Positions 9,507 through 19,812 of a stretch of DNA of 64,000 nucleotides are shown piece by piece. Position 1 is the stretch's first letter. Every line of letters begins with the position of its first letter. Source of the stretch: Hydrogenedens sp964549105 (GTDB lineage Bacteria > Hydrogenedentota > Hydrogenedentia > Hydrogenedentales > Hydrogenedentaceae); the NCBI GenBank assembly GCA_964549105.1, contig CAZJTZ010000006.1, positions 1-64,000 of the forward strand, written 5' to 3'. The notes below the pieces were generated by a model, which saw nothing but the letters and a program-made list of their open reading frames with translations, did no database searches and was not told the origin of the DNA. The position numbers were made by a program, and so were the translations under genes.

Positions 9507-12122
9507 ATGTTTAGGTTTTTAATGTTATTATTTGTACTCCTGATGAGTTTACAAAATATGTATAGCGATGGATTGTATCCACGGCGATTGGTTCGAGAAA
9601 TGATGGAAGGGAAGAAGGTAGAAAATTTTAAGATAAGTGGAACAGATTGGAAAGTTTTGGAAGGTAATTGTAAATGGGAGTATACAAAAGAAGGTTCATT
9701 GAGAGTAACAGACATTCAAAAAGTTGTAAAGATAGGTTGCAAATTGACAAATCCTATACGCATTGAGGATTACAAGTTGACAAAAGTTAGATTAAAAAGT
9801 AAGGGTGAAGGTGAATTTTGTTTTACATGGAAAGATGAATTTGGAATAACTGATTATTTTGGGTTTCAGCAAGAACAACAAGTATATAAAGGTAGGGAAT
9901 CGTATAGTATTAAAATTATATGTCCGGATTTTATACCAGCATTTGGTTTGGTAAATAGTTTTTATTTTTTACTTCCTAAAGAATTGGAGGAGGTAGAGTT
10001 GTTTAATATAGAGTTAATTGCACCTGAGACAAAAACTCCATTACAAATAGGAGTTATGGACCAATATATGGACGCAATATACGACTCAAGGATAGTATGG
10101 GAATTTGGCAATATAGATAAGGGGGACTATCTTATATTTTATTCATGTATTTTACCTATTGAATGGGAAGGAAAGTGCAATTGTAACATTTCGAATGGTG
10201 TAAAGTTTAGTATAAAAATAGAATCTGGAGAAAATAGAGATGAGATATTTCAGAAGGAATTACGACCAGAAAAAAAGTTGTCATGGAAACTGTTTAGGAT
10301 AGATTTAGACAAATACAGTAGTAGTGAAAAGTCGGCAAAACTAATATTTGAAATAGATAATTTAGGAGATAGGACAGGCGATTATGCGTTTTGGGGTAAT
10401 CCAATGATTATAAGGCAAAAGGTTAAAAATAAGTTGCCACATATATTTTTGATTTCTTGCGATACATTAAGACCAGACCATTTGTTGCCGTATGGATATG
10501 ATTTACCAACAAGTTGTTATTTAGACCAATTTGCAAAGGATGCAGTAATATGTCGAAGAGCGTATACAACAGAGACATTTACTCCGGTTGCACATGCAAG
10601 TTTATTGACAGGATTACATCCAGAGAATCACAAACTGACGGTGGATCTACCTATAGATTCAAATGTAAAACTTTTGGAAGAGGTATTACAAATATCAGGA
10701 TATTACACTTCTGGAATCACAGGAATGAAATGGTGGTTTTTACCTATAAGAGGATTTAGCCGTGGCATGGATTATTATTCCATTCCTGAAAATGATTACA
10801 GAAATGTGTTTGAGGTGCATTCTGAAGTGGAGAAATTGTTAGATAATCTAAGTGGAATACCCCTTTTCTTTTTCATACATAATTACGATATACATGGAAA
10901 ATCTAATATGGGAGAAGAGATATATGACTCTAATGATGACAGATTTAGATTTTTTACAGATTTGTTCCCTTATGAAGTTCCTGAGGATTTGAAAAAAGAA
11001 TGTTTACCTTATCCTCCTCTTAATTTATTGGAATACGCAAATGCCCATTATAGAAATTTGGGGTTTATTGAAAACTTATATTTAAAGGCAGGTTATGATA
11101 ATTGTATCGCTAAGGTAGATTATGCGTTGGGTCAATTGTTTGAATTGTTGAAAAAGAAGGGTATATATGATTCCTCATTAATTATAATTGTTTCTGACCA
11201 TGGAGAATCTTTTGGGGAGCATAATTTATATCAACATAATGATGTATATGAAGCAACCGTGAGGACGGTATCATTAATTAAATTTCCCAATAATCAATAT
11301 GCAGGAATAGAAATAAATGACTTGACAATATTAGAGGATATATTTCCCACCATATTGGATATTTTAGGTATAGATACAGGCATAAATTTTGATGGAGTTT
11401 CTTTAAAAAAATTTGCAAATAAGAATTCTTATGAAGATAGAGAAATCTTTTCAAAAAACATAAATGAAACACAGATGACTTTAATTAGTAATAAACACAA
11501 ATTAGTTAAAGACTTAAGAAAACAATCAGAAGAGTTATATAATCTTATAGATGACCCAAATGAAAAGATAGACTTGTCTCTTAGTGATGGTACAGTTCTG
11601 GAGCAGATGAAGGATAAACTAATTAAACAAAATTCTGAATGGGAATCGGGTTGGGTTATATGGTTAAAAGAGATTAAGAAACCTTATTCAGTCGAGATAA
11701 AATATTATCCCAAAGAAGGTGTAAATAAAATAAATACTGAATGCTTCCAACAAGGTATTGAGTCTGGACAATTATCTAATTATGCTTGTGTAATGTTCCG
11801 ACCATTTAATTCTAAAAAACAGGGCAAATTATTCTTTCTCGTTAAAGATATTAATGAAGAATTAACATTAGATTTTACTTTTAATAGAGAAGTTTCCTTT
11901 ATTTCGCCCAACGGCATTATTAAAGAGCGTAAGAAAAATTGGGTATTTAATTTAAGTCCAGACGCTCCGATGGTATTCGACAAAGAGCCTGATTTTCCCG
12001 AAGGTTTAGACTCCCCTTGCTTTGCTATACAGAAGATTGAAGCACAAAAGACGAATCAAGATAAAATAGAACTTCCGACGGAAGCAATTGAAAATTTAAA
12101 AGCACTCGGCTATTTAGACTAA
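9507..12122 (+). CDS. Sulfatase-like hydrolase with Thr at the nucleophile position, copy C
   Basis: 871 residues with a short N-terminal signal (MFRFLMLLFVLLMSLQNMYS). Layout is as in copies A and B but more distant: beta-sandwich region, PHIFLISCDTLRPDHLLPYG, FTPVAHASLLTGLHP with Thr359, IIIVSDHGESFGEHN, and C-terminal LPTEAIENLKALGYLD. The ATG has AAAGGG about ten bases upstream. A 1,374-bp block (9572-10945) reads identically to 12444-13817 in copy D, and the last 230 bp are nearly identical too. The part between is diverged, so the pair looks homogenised by gene conversion. Confidence 0.88.
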   Translation: MFRFLMLLFVLLMSLQNMYSDGLYPRRLVREMMEGKKVENFKISGTDWKVLEGNCKWEYTKEGSLRVTDIQKVVKIGCKLTNPIRIEDYKLTKVRLKSKGEGEFCFTWKDEFGITDYFGFQQEQQVYKGRESYSIKIICPDFIPAFGLVNSFYFLLPKELEEVELFNIELIAPETKTPLQIGVMDQYMDAIYDSRIVWEFGNIDKGDYLIFYSCILPIEWEGKCNCNISNGVKFSIKIESGENRDEIFQKELRPEKKLSWKLFRIDLDKYSSSEKSAKLIFEIDNLGDRTGDYAFWGNPMIIRQKVKNKLPHIFLISCDTLRPDHLLPYGYDLPTSCYLDQFAKDAVICRRAYTTETFTPVAHASLLTGLHPENHKLTVDLPIDSNVKLLEEVLQISGYYTSGITGMKWWFLPIRGFSRGMDYYSIPENDYRNVFEVHSEVEKLLDNLSGIPLFFFIHNYDIHGKSNMGEEIYDSNDDRFRFFTDLFPYEVPEDLKKECLPYPPLNLLEYANAHYRNLGFIENLYLKAGYDNCIAKVDYALGQLFELLKKKGIYDSSLIIIVSDHGESFGEHNLYQHNDVYEATVRTVSLIKFPNNQYAGIEINDLTILEDIFPTILDILGIDTGINFDGVSLKKFANKNSYEDREIFSKNINETQMTLISNKHKLVKDLRKQSEELYNLIDDPNEKIDLSLSDGTVLEQMKDKLIKQNSEWESGWVIWLKEIKKPYSVEIKYYPKEGVNKINTECFQQGIESGQLSNYACVMFRPFNSKKQGKLFFLVKDINEELTLDFTFNREVSFISPNGIIKERKKNWVFNLSPDAPMVFDKEPDFPEGLDSPCFAIQKIEAQKTNQDKIELPTEAIENLKALGYLD
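9572..10945 (+). repeat. 1,374-bp perfect direct repeat, unit 1
   Basis: Reading the two stretches side by side, I found no difference from 9572-10945 to 12444-13817 (offset 2872). The boundaries are sharp: G9571 against A12443 on the left, and T10946 against C13818 on the right. Both flanks, including the promoter regions, are visibly diverged. Confidence 0.85.
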
Positions 12123-12378
12123 AATTATAAAAGTAGCATTAAAACAAATTAATTTAAATGAAAATATAAATATTTCTACATGTTACGGCAATAACAGACT
12201 TCATTCTAAACAGATAAATCTATAATCATAATGCAATTAAAAAATCGTAAATAGATAAAACTCTTATATAAAACCATGAAATATAGGTTTTGGATAAATA
12301 AAATGGGGTGTTTTCCCTACATGATGTAGAAATGATACATTGTACAATTTATCCTTATGACAAAAAGGATTAAGTAGT

Positions 12379-14995
12379 ATGTTTAGGTTTTTAATATTAT
12401 TATTTGTAACCCTGATGAGTTTTCAAGATATGTATAGCGATGAATTGTATCCACGGCGATTGGTTCGAGAAATGATGGAAGGGAAGAAGGTAGAAAATTT
12501 TAAGATAAGTGGAACAGATTGGAAAGTTTTGGAAGGTAATTGTAAATGGGAGTATACAAAAGAAGGTTCATTGAGAGTAACAGACATTCAAAAAGTTGTA
12601 AAGATAGGTTGCAAATTGACAAATCCTATACGCATTGAGGATTACAAGTTGACAAAAGTTAGATTAAAAAGTAAGGGTGAAGGTGAATTTTGTTTTACAT
12701 GGAAAGATGAATTTGGAATAACTGATTATTTTGGGTTTCAGCAAGAACAACAAGTATATAAAGGTAGGGAATCGTATAGTATTAAAATTATATGTCCGGA
12801 TTTTATACCAGCATTTGGTTTGGTAAATAGTTTTTATTTTTTACTTCCTAAAGAATTGGAGGAGGTAGAGTTGTTTAATATAGAGTTAATTGCACCTGAG
12901 ACAAAAACTCCATTACAAATAGGAGTTATGGACCAATATATGGACGCAATATACGACTCAAGGATAGTATGGGAATTTGGCAATATAGATAAGGGGGACT
13001 ATCTTATATTTTATTCATGTATTTTACCTATTGAATGGGAAGGAAAGTGCAATTGTAACATTTCGAATGGTGTAAAGTTTAGTATAAAAATAGAATCTGG
13101 AGAAAATAGAGATGAGATATTTCAGAAGGAATTACGACCAGAAAAAAAGTTGTCATGGAAACTGTTTAGGATAGATTTAGACAAATACAGTAGTAGTGAA
13201 AAGTCGGCAAAACTAATATTTGAAATAGATAATTTAGGAGATAGGACAGGCGATTATGCGTTTTGGGGTAATCCAATGATTATAAGGCAAAAGGTTAAAA
13301 ATAAGTTGCCACATATATTTTTGATTTCTTGCGATACATTAAGACCAGACCATTTGTTGCCGTATGGATATGATTTACCAACAAGTTGTTATTTAGACCA
13401 ATTTGCAAAGGATGCAGTAATATGTCGAAGAGCGTATACAACAGAGACATTTACTCCGGTTGCACATGCAAGTTTATTGACAGGATTACATCCAGAGAAT
13501 CACAAACTGACGGTGGATCTACCTATAGATTCAAATGTAAAACTTTTGGAAGAGGTATTACAAATATCAGGATATTACACTTCTGGAATCACAGGAATGA
13601 AATGGTGGTTTTTACCTATAAGAGGATTTAGCCGTGGCATGGATTATTATTCCATTCCTGAAAATGATTACAGAAATGTGTTTGAGGTGCATTCTGAAGT
13701 GGAGAAATTGTTAGATAATCTAAGTGGAATACCCCTTTTCTTTTTCATACATAATTACGATATACATGGAAAATCTAATATGGGAGAAGAGATATATGAC
13801 TCTAATGATGACAGATTCAGGTTTTTTTACTGATTTGTTCCCTTATAAAGTTCCCGAAGATTTAAAAAAAGAATGTTTACCTTATCCTCCTAATAGTCTA
13901 TTGGATTATGCAAATGCTCATTATAGAAATTTAGGTTTTATTGAAAACTTATATTTGAAGGCGGGTTATGATAATTGTATTGTCAAGGTGGACTATGCAC
14001 TTGGCCAGTTTTTTGAATTGTTAAAGACTAAGGGTTTGTATGATTCTTCTTTGATTATAATTGTTTCCGACCATGGAGAATCCTTGGGAGAACATAACTT
14101 ATACCAACATGATAATGTATACGAAACAACAGCAAGAGTAGCATCACTGGTTAAATTTCCCAACAATCAATATGCGGGAATGGAAATAAACGATTTGACA
14201 ATATTAGAGGATATATTCCCTACTATATTAGATGTTTTGCGTATAGATGCAAAAATAAAATTTGATGGAGTTTCTCTAAAAAAGTTTATAAATCAAAAGT
14301 CTTATGAAGATAGAGAAGTCTTTTCAAAAAACATAAATGAAACACAGATGTCTTTAATTAGTAATAAATATAAATTTATAAAAGATATAAGGAATCAATC
14401 GGAAGAACTATATAATTTGATAGACGACCCAAATGAGGAAAGAGTTATGCCCCTAAGTAAAGGCATAATTGTAGAACAACTAAAGGATAAACTAAAAAAA
14501 CAAAATTCTGCACAAGAATCAGGCTGGATTATATTGGTAAAAGGGCTTAGAGTATTCAATAAAATTGAGGTAAAATATTATCCAAGAAATAATATAAATA
14601 AAATTCATATAGATAACTTTTTAAACTTTATTGAGTCTGATTTATTAACTAATTATGGTTATATAAATCTTTATACATATAGCCCCAAAATAGAGGGCAA
14701 GTTATCCTTTTATGTAAAAAATTTTCATGAAAAATTAACATTAGATATTACTTCCTCTGAGGAAGTTTCCTTTATTTCGCCCAACGGTATTATTAAAGAG
14801 CGTAAGAAAAATTGGGTATTTAATTTAAGTCCAGACGCTCCGATGGTATTCGACAAAGAGCCTGATTTTCCCGAAGGTTTAGACTCCCCTTGCTTTGCTA
14901 TACAGAAGATTGAAGCACAAAAGACGAATCAAGATAAAATAGAACTTCCTACGGAAGCAATTGAGAATCTAAAAGCACTCGGCTATTTAAACTAA
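12379..14995 (+). pseudogene. Sulfatase-like copy D, broken by a one-base frameshift
   Basis: The first frame (12379-13833) codes for 484 residues, almost all identical to copy C including the Thr359 motif, and stops right after RFRFFY. The remainder continues in the next frame to 14995. The break is at a T-run: seven T at 13822-13828 where copy C has six. Removing one T restores an 871-residue protein, the same length as copy C, with SDHGESLGEHN and C-terminus LPTEAIENLKALGYLN intact. The tail shows no other damage, so the shift is recent, a sequencing or assembly error in a homopolymer, or phase variation by slippage. As read, the N-terminal product would lack the second metal-binding half and be inactive. 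Confidence 0.8.
12444..13817 (+). repeat. 1,374-bp perfect direct repeat, unit 2
   Basis: Partner of 9572-10945. The identity stops five bases before the T-run that carries the frameshift of copy D. Confidence 0.85.
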
Positions 14996-15077
14996 ATACA
15001 ATAGACAAGTATAAGCAAGCGAAGGGCAACTAAATGTCTTTGTTCATTATTTGTAGTCAATTAAATTTTGCTGCTCA

Positions 15078-17492
15078 TTATGATAAAACTTTTTGAATAA
15101 TGTTTTTTAGACTTTCAAATCGGTAGGGTTTCTGTATATAGCCTGAAAAAGAATCGGGACCAATCTTTATATCTACCTGGTCTTCGGAATAGCCACTTGT
15201 CAGGATAATTGGGACACCTGGCTTGATTTTTTTGATAGATCTACATGCTTCCTCCCCGCCTATATGAGGCATGGTCAAATCTAAAATAACGCAGCAAATT
15301 TCGTCTTGATGTTCCTTAAACAACTTCACTGCTTCCCTACCATCCACAGATGTAAGAACCTTCAATCCTATGTGTTCTAACATCCGCTGAGTCAGAGTAC
15401 GAATCGTATCCTCATCTTCTGCTAATAGGATAGTTCCTGTTATATCCAATTTCTTCTCATCTGCCGTAAATGCTGTTTCTTCTTCCTCCATCCATTCCAC
15501 AGCGGGGAAAAAAATCTTAAAGGCTGTTCCTCTTCCTTTTTCTGAATATACTTTAATACCCCCCTGGTGACTCCTCACTATCCCAAAAACAGAAGCCAGT
15601 CCTAATCCTCTCCCCGTAAATTTAGTGGTATAAAACGGTTCAAATATATGCCTTCTTGTTTCTTCATCCATTCCACAACCCGTATCTACTACTTCAAGTA
15701 TCACATATAAGCCTTCCTTTAATTCATCTGGTAAAAACACCGTATTTAAATACTTACTATCACAAAAAGAAGCCGATGTTCTCACTATAATGATTCCACT
15801 TTTATTCCCAATCGCCTCATTTGCATTTATCACAAGATTCATTATAACTTGAGAAAGTTGTGTGGCGTCACCTTCTACAAAGGGCAGTTCTTCTGATAAA
15901 TCCAATTTTAATACCACTTTTTTTGAAATGGAAGACTTTAGTATTTGAACCATTTCTTCAATCATTTTATTAACATTTACCTTTTTTGTAGCAAAACTTT
16001 TCTTCCTTGCATAAGAAAGCATTTGCTGTGCTAATTCAGCACCTTTTTTACCTGCAATAATAATATTATTTAAATATTCCCTTGCGGGAGATACCATGGG
16101 AAGTTCATGGTTAGCGAGTTCTGCACTACCTATCATTGCCATAAGTATATTGTTAAAATCATGTGCCACACCTCCTGCCAATGCCTCTAAACTTTGAATT
16201 CTTTGAACCTGATACATTCGTTCCCTGATTTGTTCCTGTTCCTGTTCTAATTGTTTTTGTTCCCTAATATCTATAATACCTGCGACTATACCCTCTTCAG
16301 AATGGTTTGGACTTCTCAATGTAGCACTGATACGAACATCTATATATTCCCCAGATTTTGCTCTCCACCGAGTTTCTATCCAATTTGTTTTATAACCTAT
16401 TAATCCTCCATATAAATCTCTGCCTACTCGTTCAAATTCTTCATCCGTCTCATAAAACATTCTCGTCATATTTCCAACAATCTCTTCATTAGAATATCCA
16501 AAGATTTGACACATACGGTCATTACACCATTCAATTACTCTATCCTTTATAAAAACCACGCCAAAAGGAACTGTTTGCATTAAACCATTCAGCAATTGTT
16601 CATTATGAGTTAAAATATCCTGAGCCTTTTTAATATCCGTTATATCGCTGTAGGTTCCTAATACACCTATAATATTCCCTTTCTCATCCCGCAAAGGCAC
16701 TTTACCAACAAGTAATTTTTTTTTCTCACCTAAAACACTATGGGTTTCCTCATAATTGAGACAGGGAATCCCTGTTTCCATTATTTTACGGTCTATCTCT
16801 CGAAATCTATCACTTTCTTCTTTCTCCCAGGGTAAGTCATAATCTGTTTTCCCTATTATTTCTTTAGGAGAAGAACAGTTTGCGTCAAGAGCATATTGTT
16901 GATTACAACCTAAAAATACCCCATCCTTATCTTTCCAAAAGGTCGCTTGTGGAATACTTCCAATAATTGTTTTTATAAGTTCCATTTGACTATTTCTTTC
17001 CTTCTGCAAAGTAATAATACGGTCAATATTAAATGCCACTTCAATTCGAACAAGTTTCCCATTTTCCCAGGGTATCACAAAATCTACACACTGAAAATAT
17101 GACCCTGTCCTGGTATTTTGGAATCTCCATAGATACGGCGGATTGGGTTCCCCTTTGTCATTTAAAAGTTTATTATTCGTGCAAAATGGACAAGGCGCAT
17201 CTTGTCCCACTTGTAAGACTTCATAACATTTTTTCCCTACAATACCTTCACCCCATACCTTTTCTACATATTCATTTGTCGCAAGAATCTCATAAGTCTC
17301 CATATCCACAAGATAAACTGCGGTTCTTATCGCATCCATACTTTGAAACAACGGCTGCAAATCATGCTTAGTATAATATTTTTTATCTTCCCCTGTTAAA
17401 GTCTTGTTCATCTCTTCTACACGAGTTTTCCAGCGATATATTTCTTCAATAAGTTCTTCCTTGGTTTTCTTTATCAAATTATCTGTTTCCAT
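15078..17492 (-). CDS. Hybrid sensor histidine kinase (three PAS, kinase, receiver)
   Basis: 804 residues with no membrane segment, so a cytoplasmic sensor. A short coiled-coil start precedes PAS 1, which contains CPFCTN, a Cys pair that could bind metal or sense redox. PAS 2 begins IIGSIPQATFWKDKDG and PAS 3 begins QTVPFGVVFIKDR. The HisKA motif GGVAHDFNNIL has phospho-acceptor H444; the ATPase domain has INANEAIG, DTGCGMDEE and GRGLGLASVFGIV. The C-terminal receiver has Asp738 in VILDLTMP. The HDFNN type often acts as an orphan kinase with a fused receiver, and no separate regulator lies nearby. ATG at 17492 has AAAGGG eight bases upstream. A similar, shorter kinase lies at 34586-36289. Confidence 0.93.
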   Translation of the reverse strand: METDNLIKKTKEELIEEIYRWKTRVEEMNKTLTGEDKKYYTKHDLQPLFQSMDAIRTAVYLVDMETYEILATNEYVEKVWGEGIVGKKCYEVLQVGQDAPCPFCTNNKLLNDKGEPNPPYLWRFQNTRTGSYFQCVDFVIPWENGKLVRIEVAFNIDRIITLQKERNSQMELIKTIIGSIPQATFWKDKDGVFLGCNQQYALDANCSSPKEIIGKTDYDLPWEKEESDRFREIDRKIMETGIPCLNYEETHSVLGEKKKLLVGKVPLRDEKGNIIGVLGTYSDITDIKKAQDILTHNEQLLNGLMQTVPFGVVFIKDRVIEWCNDRMCQIFGYSNEEIVGNMTRMFYETDEEFERVGRDLYGGLIGYKTNWIETRWRAKSGEYIDVRISATLRSPNHSEEGIVAGIIDIREQKQLEQEQEQIRERMYQVQRIQSLEALAGGVAHDFNNILMAMIGSAELANHELPMVSPAREYLNNIIIAGKKGAELAQQMLSYARKKSFATKKVNVNKMIEEMVQILKSSISKKVVLKLDLSEELPFVEGDATQLSQVIMNLVINANEAIGNKSGIIIVRTSASFCDSKYLNTVFLPDELKEGLYVILEVVDTGCGMDEETRRHIFEPFYTTKFTGRGLGLASVFGIVRSHQGGIKVYSEKGRGTAFKIFFPAVEWMEEEETAFTADEKKLDITGTILLAEDEDTIRTLTQRMLEHIGLKVLTSVDGREAVKLFKEHQDEICCVILDLTMPHIGGEEACRSIKKIKPGVPIILTSGYSEDQVDIKIGPDSFSGYIQKPYRFESLKNIIQKVLS

Positions 17493-17573
17493 TTATATAC
17501 CCTTTAACTTTTTGTCTAACAATCCTCTATTAAATTATTATATACTGAAAATTAAAAGAAAAAAATTTTTTGT

Positions 17574-19712
17574 ATGATACTTTCTTTTCTATTATACCTT
17601 AATATTTTTATATTTGGCACTCAAATTTGGGTAGAACCCTCATGGGTCTCTACAAATACTGCACAACCGTCAAAATTTTCAAACTATGAAGCACAAATTT
17701 CAGCGGCGAAGGGTGAAGAAGAATCTTTTCAAATACATATTTTATCGGATAAAGATGACTTGAATGAAGTCTCCTGTAATATAGATAAACTTCCCTCTGA
17801 GTTTCCTCCACCCAATCTCTATCAAATCTATCCGGTAGTAGGAACCCCTTTACCACAGGGAGGTATTGACCGTTCACAGGTCTTTTTGGATATTTTAAAA
17901 CCGCTCCAGCCTTTTAACCTTTTGAGAGGTCAAAAAACAGTTCTGTGGGTAACCCTTAAAATCCCACACGAAATTAAATCGGATTTCTATAAAACAGAAT
18001 TGCAAATCAATGCTAATGGCAAAAAACTGAAAAAAATCCCTATTAATATCGAGGTTTTTGATTTTGAACTCCCTGACAATCCCTCTTTGCCTGCCATAAG
18101 TTTTTTAGATTGGCAAACACTTGCATTAGTTAGCAAACAGTCGCCATCTGCAAGTGAATTCTGGATAAACCTTTTTAATTTCCTCCATAACAAAAGGATT
18201 TCTACCTCTTTAGGCACATACCTACAAAACAACAACTCTGATAATCTGTCTATCCCACCGGATTTATGGAAAAACTTTTTAAACTATTTAGAAACACCTT
18301 CGTCCCAATATTTAATAGACATTATTCCTCTTCTTCTACCCTCAGGCCCTCTGGATACAGTCCGTTCCCTTAAACCTGATGAAACGGCGATAATTGGTCA
18401 GATAAAAGAGCACCATCCCCAACCTGTATTAAGTGCCGTTTTATTTGCTCCAGGTCGTTCAGAACAATACGATTCCTTACGAAAATATTTAGGTTCACTT
18501 TCAGAGCAAGTCCCGTCTGTGGTCAGGATTTTATGTGGTCTACCTTTTCCTCAATTCAATTTTTATACAGACATCTGGGCTCTTCCTTATAACTATTTTT
18601 CTCCAAATTTGATGGAACGATTTGCCAGAGGTATTTCCATTGCGGATGAAACTACCACCCCCATAAAATCGGTCTCTGCTTCGTCTTGTGGTTTTCTTCC
18701 CGGCTCTTATCCACCCACATTAAGTTCACCATGGAATACCGTAGACGGCTGCTACTATACGGGTTGGCTTTCTTTGCCTGCAGAAAAAGAAGAAAAAAAA
18801 GAGTGGATAGAAATTCAATTAAAAGATAAATTCATTGGAGAACAATTAGTCCTTGTATGGGGACCAGCACAAAGACCCCAATCCATTGAGGTATTAACAT
18901 CAAGAGATGGGACACATTTTTTGCCAACATCTATCAATTGGAAGCATGTTACCAGCGACATTTTTGAACCTGCCCTTTCTTATGGAAATTTCAAATACAA
19001 CCCTGATTTTGTAGCGATTCGACTTGAATTTCCCAAGATAAAAAAAGGAGATGTAGTATTTATTCAGGAAATTCGGTTAAATCCACAGGAACAAACACCC
19101 GAACCTCGAATAGCCCCTATAATAACTCCCTGGCTATGGATAACCCCTGAACAATATCCGTCACTCCGCTGTGATACCCTTCCCATCGAATCGCGTCTAA
19201 TCCCCTGGATTTGCTGGAATTGCAGTTTTAGAGGCATTGTCCTTACACCCATTAATTCATGGGATAACATTACTGGCAGAGCACAAAGCACAGAGGATAT
19301 TCCTTTCCAACCTCAAAACACATTGCAGTTGACTTCTTTACTCTATCCCGACAAAGATTCGTATGCCCCCTCTGTTAAGTTGGAGCGTTTCAGAGACGGT
19401 ATGGAAGATTATGAATATCTTATAGCACTTGCAAAAAAAGCAAGGGCTGAAAAATTAAAGAATGAGGAACTTTACAGTTGTTTAGCAATGCACCCTGAAC
19501 AATTTATACCCTGGAATATTACCTCAGATAGTTTTATTACAGACCTTATAGAAAAAAGACTTATGATAGGGTATGAATTAAGTAATAAAGAATTTCCACA
19601 CCCAAGAAAGAAATCAGAAAAACAGGATAAAGACCAAAAAGAAAATCTGCCTATTTCTTCCACCCAGAAAGTGCAAAAGAATTTTACCTTTAAAGAAAAG
19701 GCAGATAAATAA
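17574..19712 (+). CDS. Secreted DUF4091 hydrolase-like protein with discoidin-like domain
   Basis: 712 residues with a hydrophobic N-terminal export signal (MILSFLLYLNIFIFG). The N-terminal beta region with IEVFDFELPDNPSLP is typical of proteins that place a beta-sandwich before a DUF4091/GH123-like barrel. A segment around residues 360-510 (SPWNTVDGCYYTGWLSLP, then WIEIQLKDKFIGEQLVLVWG) looks like an F5/8 type C carbohydrate-binding insertion. The DUF4091 hallmark RFRDGMEDYEYLIALAKKA is near residue 605. The tail is rich in Lys and Glu. The family is assumed to act on glycans, but activity is not established. The ribosome site is weak; the start rests on the signal peptide. Confidence 0.8.
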   Translation: MILSFLLYLNIFIFGTQIWVEPSWVSTNTAQPSKFSNYEAQISAAKGEEESFQIHILSDKDDLNEVSCNIDKLPSEFPPPNLYQIYPVVGTPLPQGGIDRSQVFLDILKPLQPFNLLRGQKTVLWVTLKIPHEIKSDFYKTELQINANGKKLKKIPINIEVFDFELPDNPSLPAISFLDWQTLALVSKQSPSASEFWINLFNFLHNKRISTSLGTYLQNNNSDNLSIPPDLWKNFLNYLETPSSQYLIDIIPLLLPSGPLDTVRSLKPDETAIIGQIKEHHPQPVLSAVLFAPGRSEQYDSLRKYLGSLSEQVPSVVRILCGLPFPQFNFYTDIWALPYNYFSPNLMERFARGISIADETTTPIKSVSASSCGFLPGSYPPTLSSPWNTVDGCYYTGWLSLPAEKEEKKEWIEIQLKDKFIGEQLVLVWGPAQRPQSIEVLTSRDGTHFLPTSINWKHVTSDIFEPALSYGNFKYNPDFVAIRLEFPKIKKGDVVFIQEIRLNPQEQTPEPRIAPIITPWLWITPEQYPSLRCDTLPIESRLIPWICWNCSFRGIVLTPINSWDNITGRAQSTEDIPFQPQNTLQLTSLLYPDKDSYAPSVKLERFRDGMEDYEYLIALAKKARAEKLKNEELYSCLAMHPEQFIPWNITSDSFITDLIEKRLMIGYELSNKEFPHPRKKSEKQDKDQKENLPISSTQKVQKNFTFKEKADK

Positions 19713-19812
19713 TTACAAACTATTATTAAACAACGACCTCTACTTCACAATAAAAAATATTAACCCCACATATAGTCCATTACATTAGTAATCTATGCTT
19801 TTTTCTTTTCCG

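Noticed and set aside
13386..13631. 81-residue ORF present identically in sulfatase-like copies C and D
   Set aside because: Its conservation is due to the identical DNA block; it is an out-of-frame shadow of the sulfatase domain.
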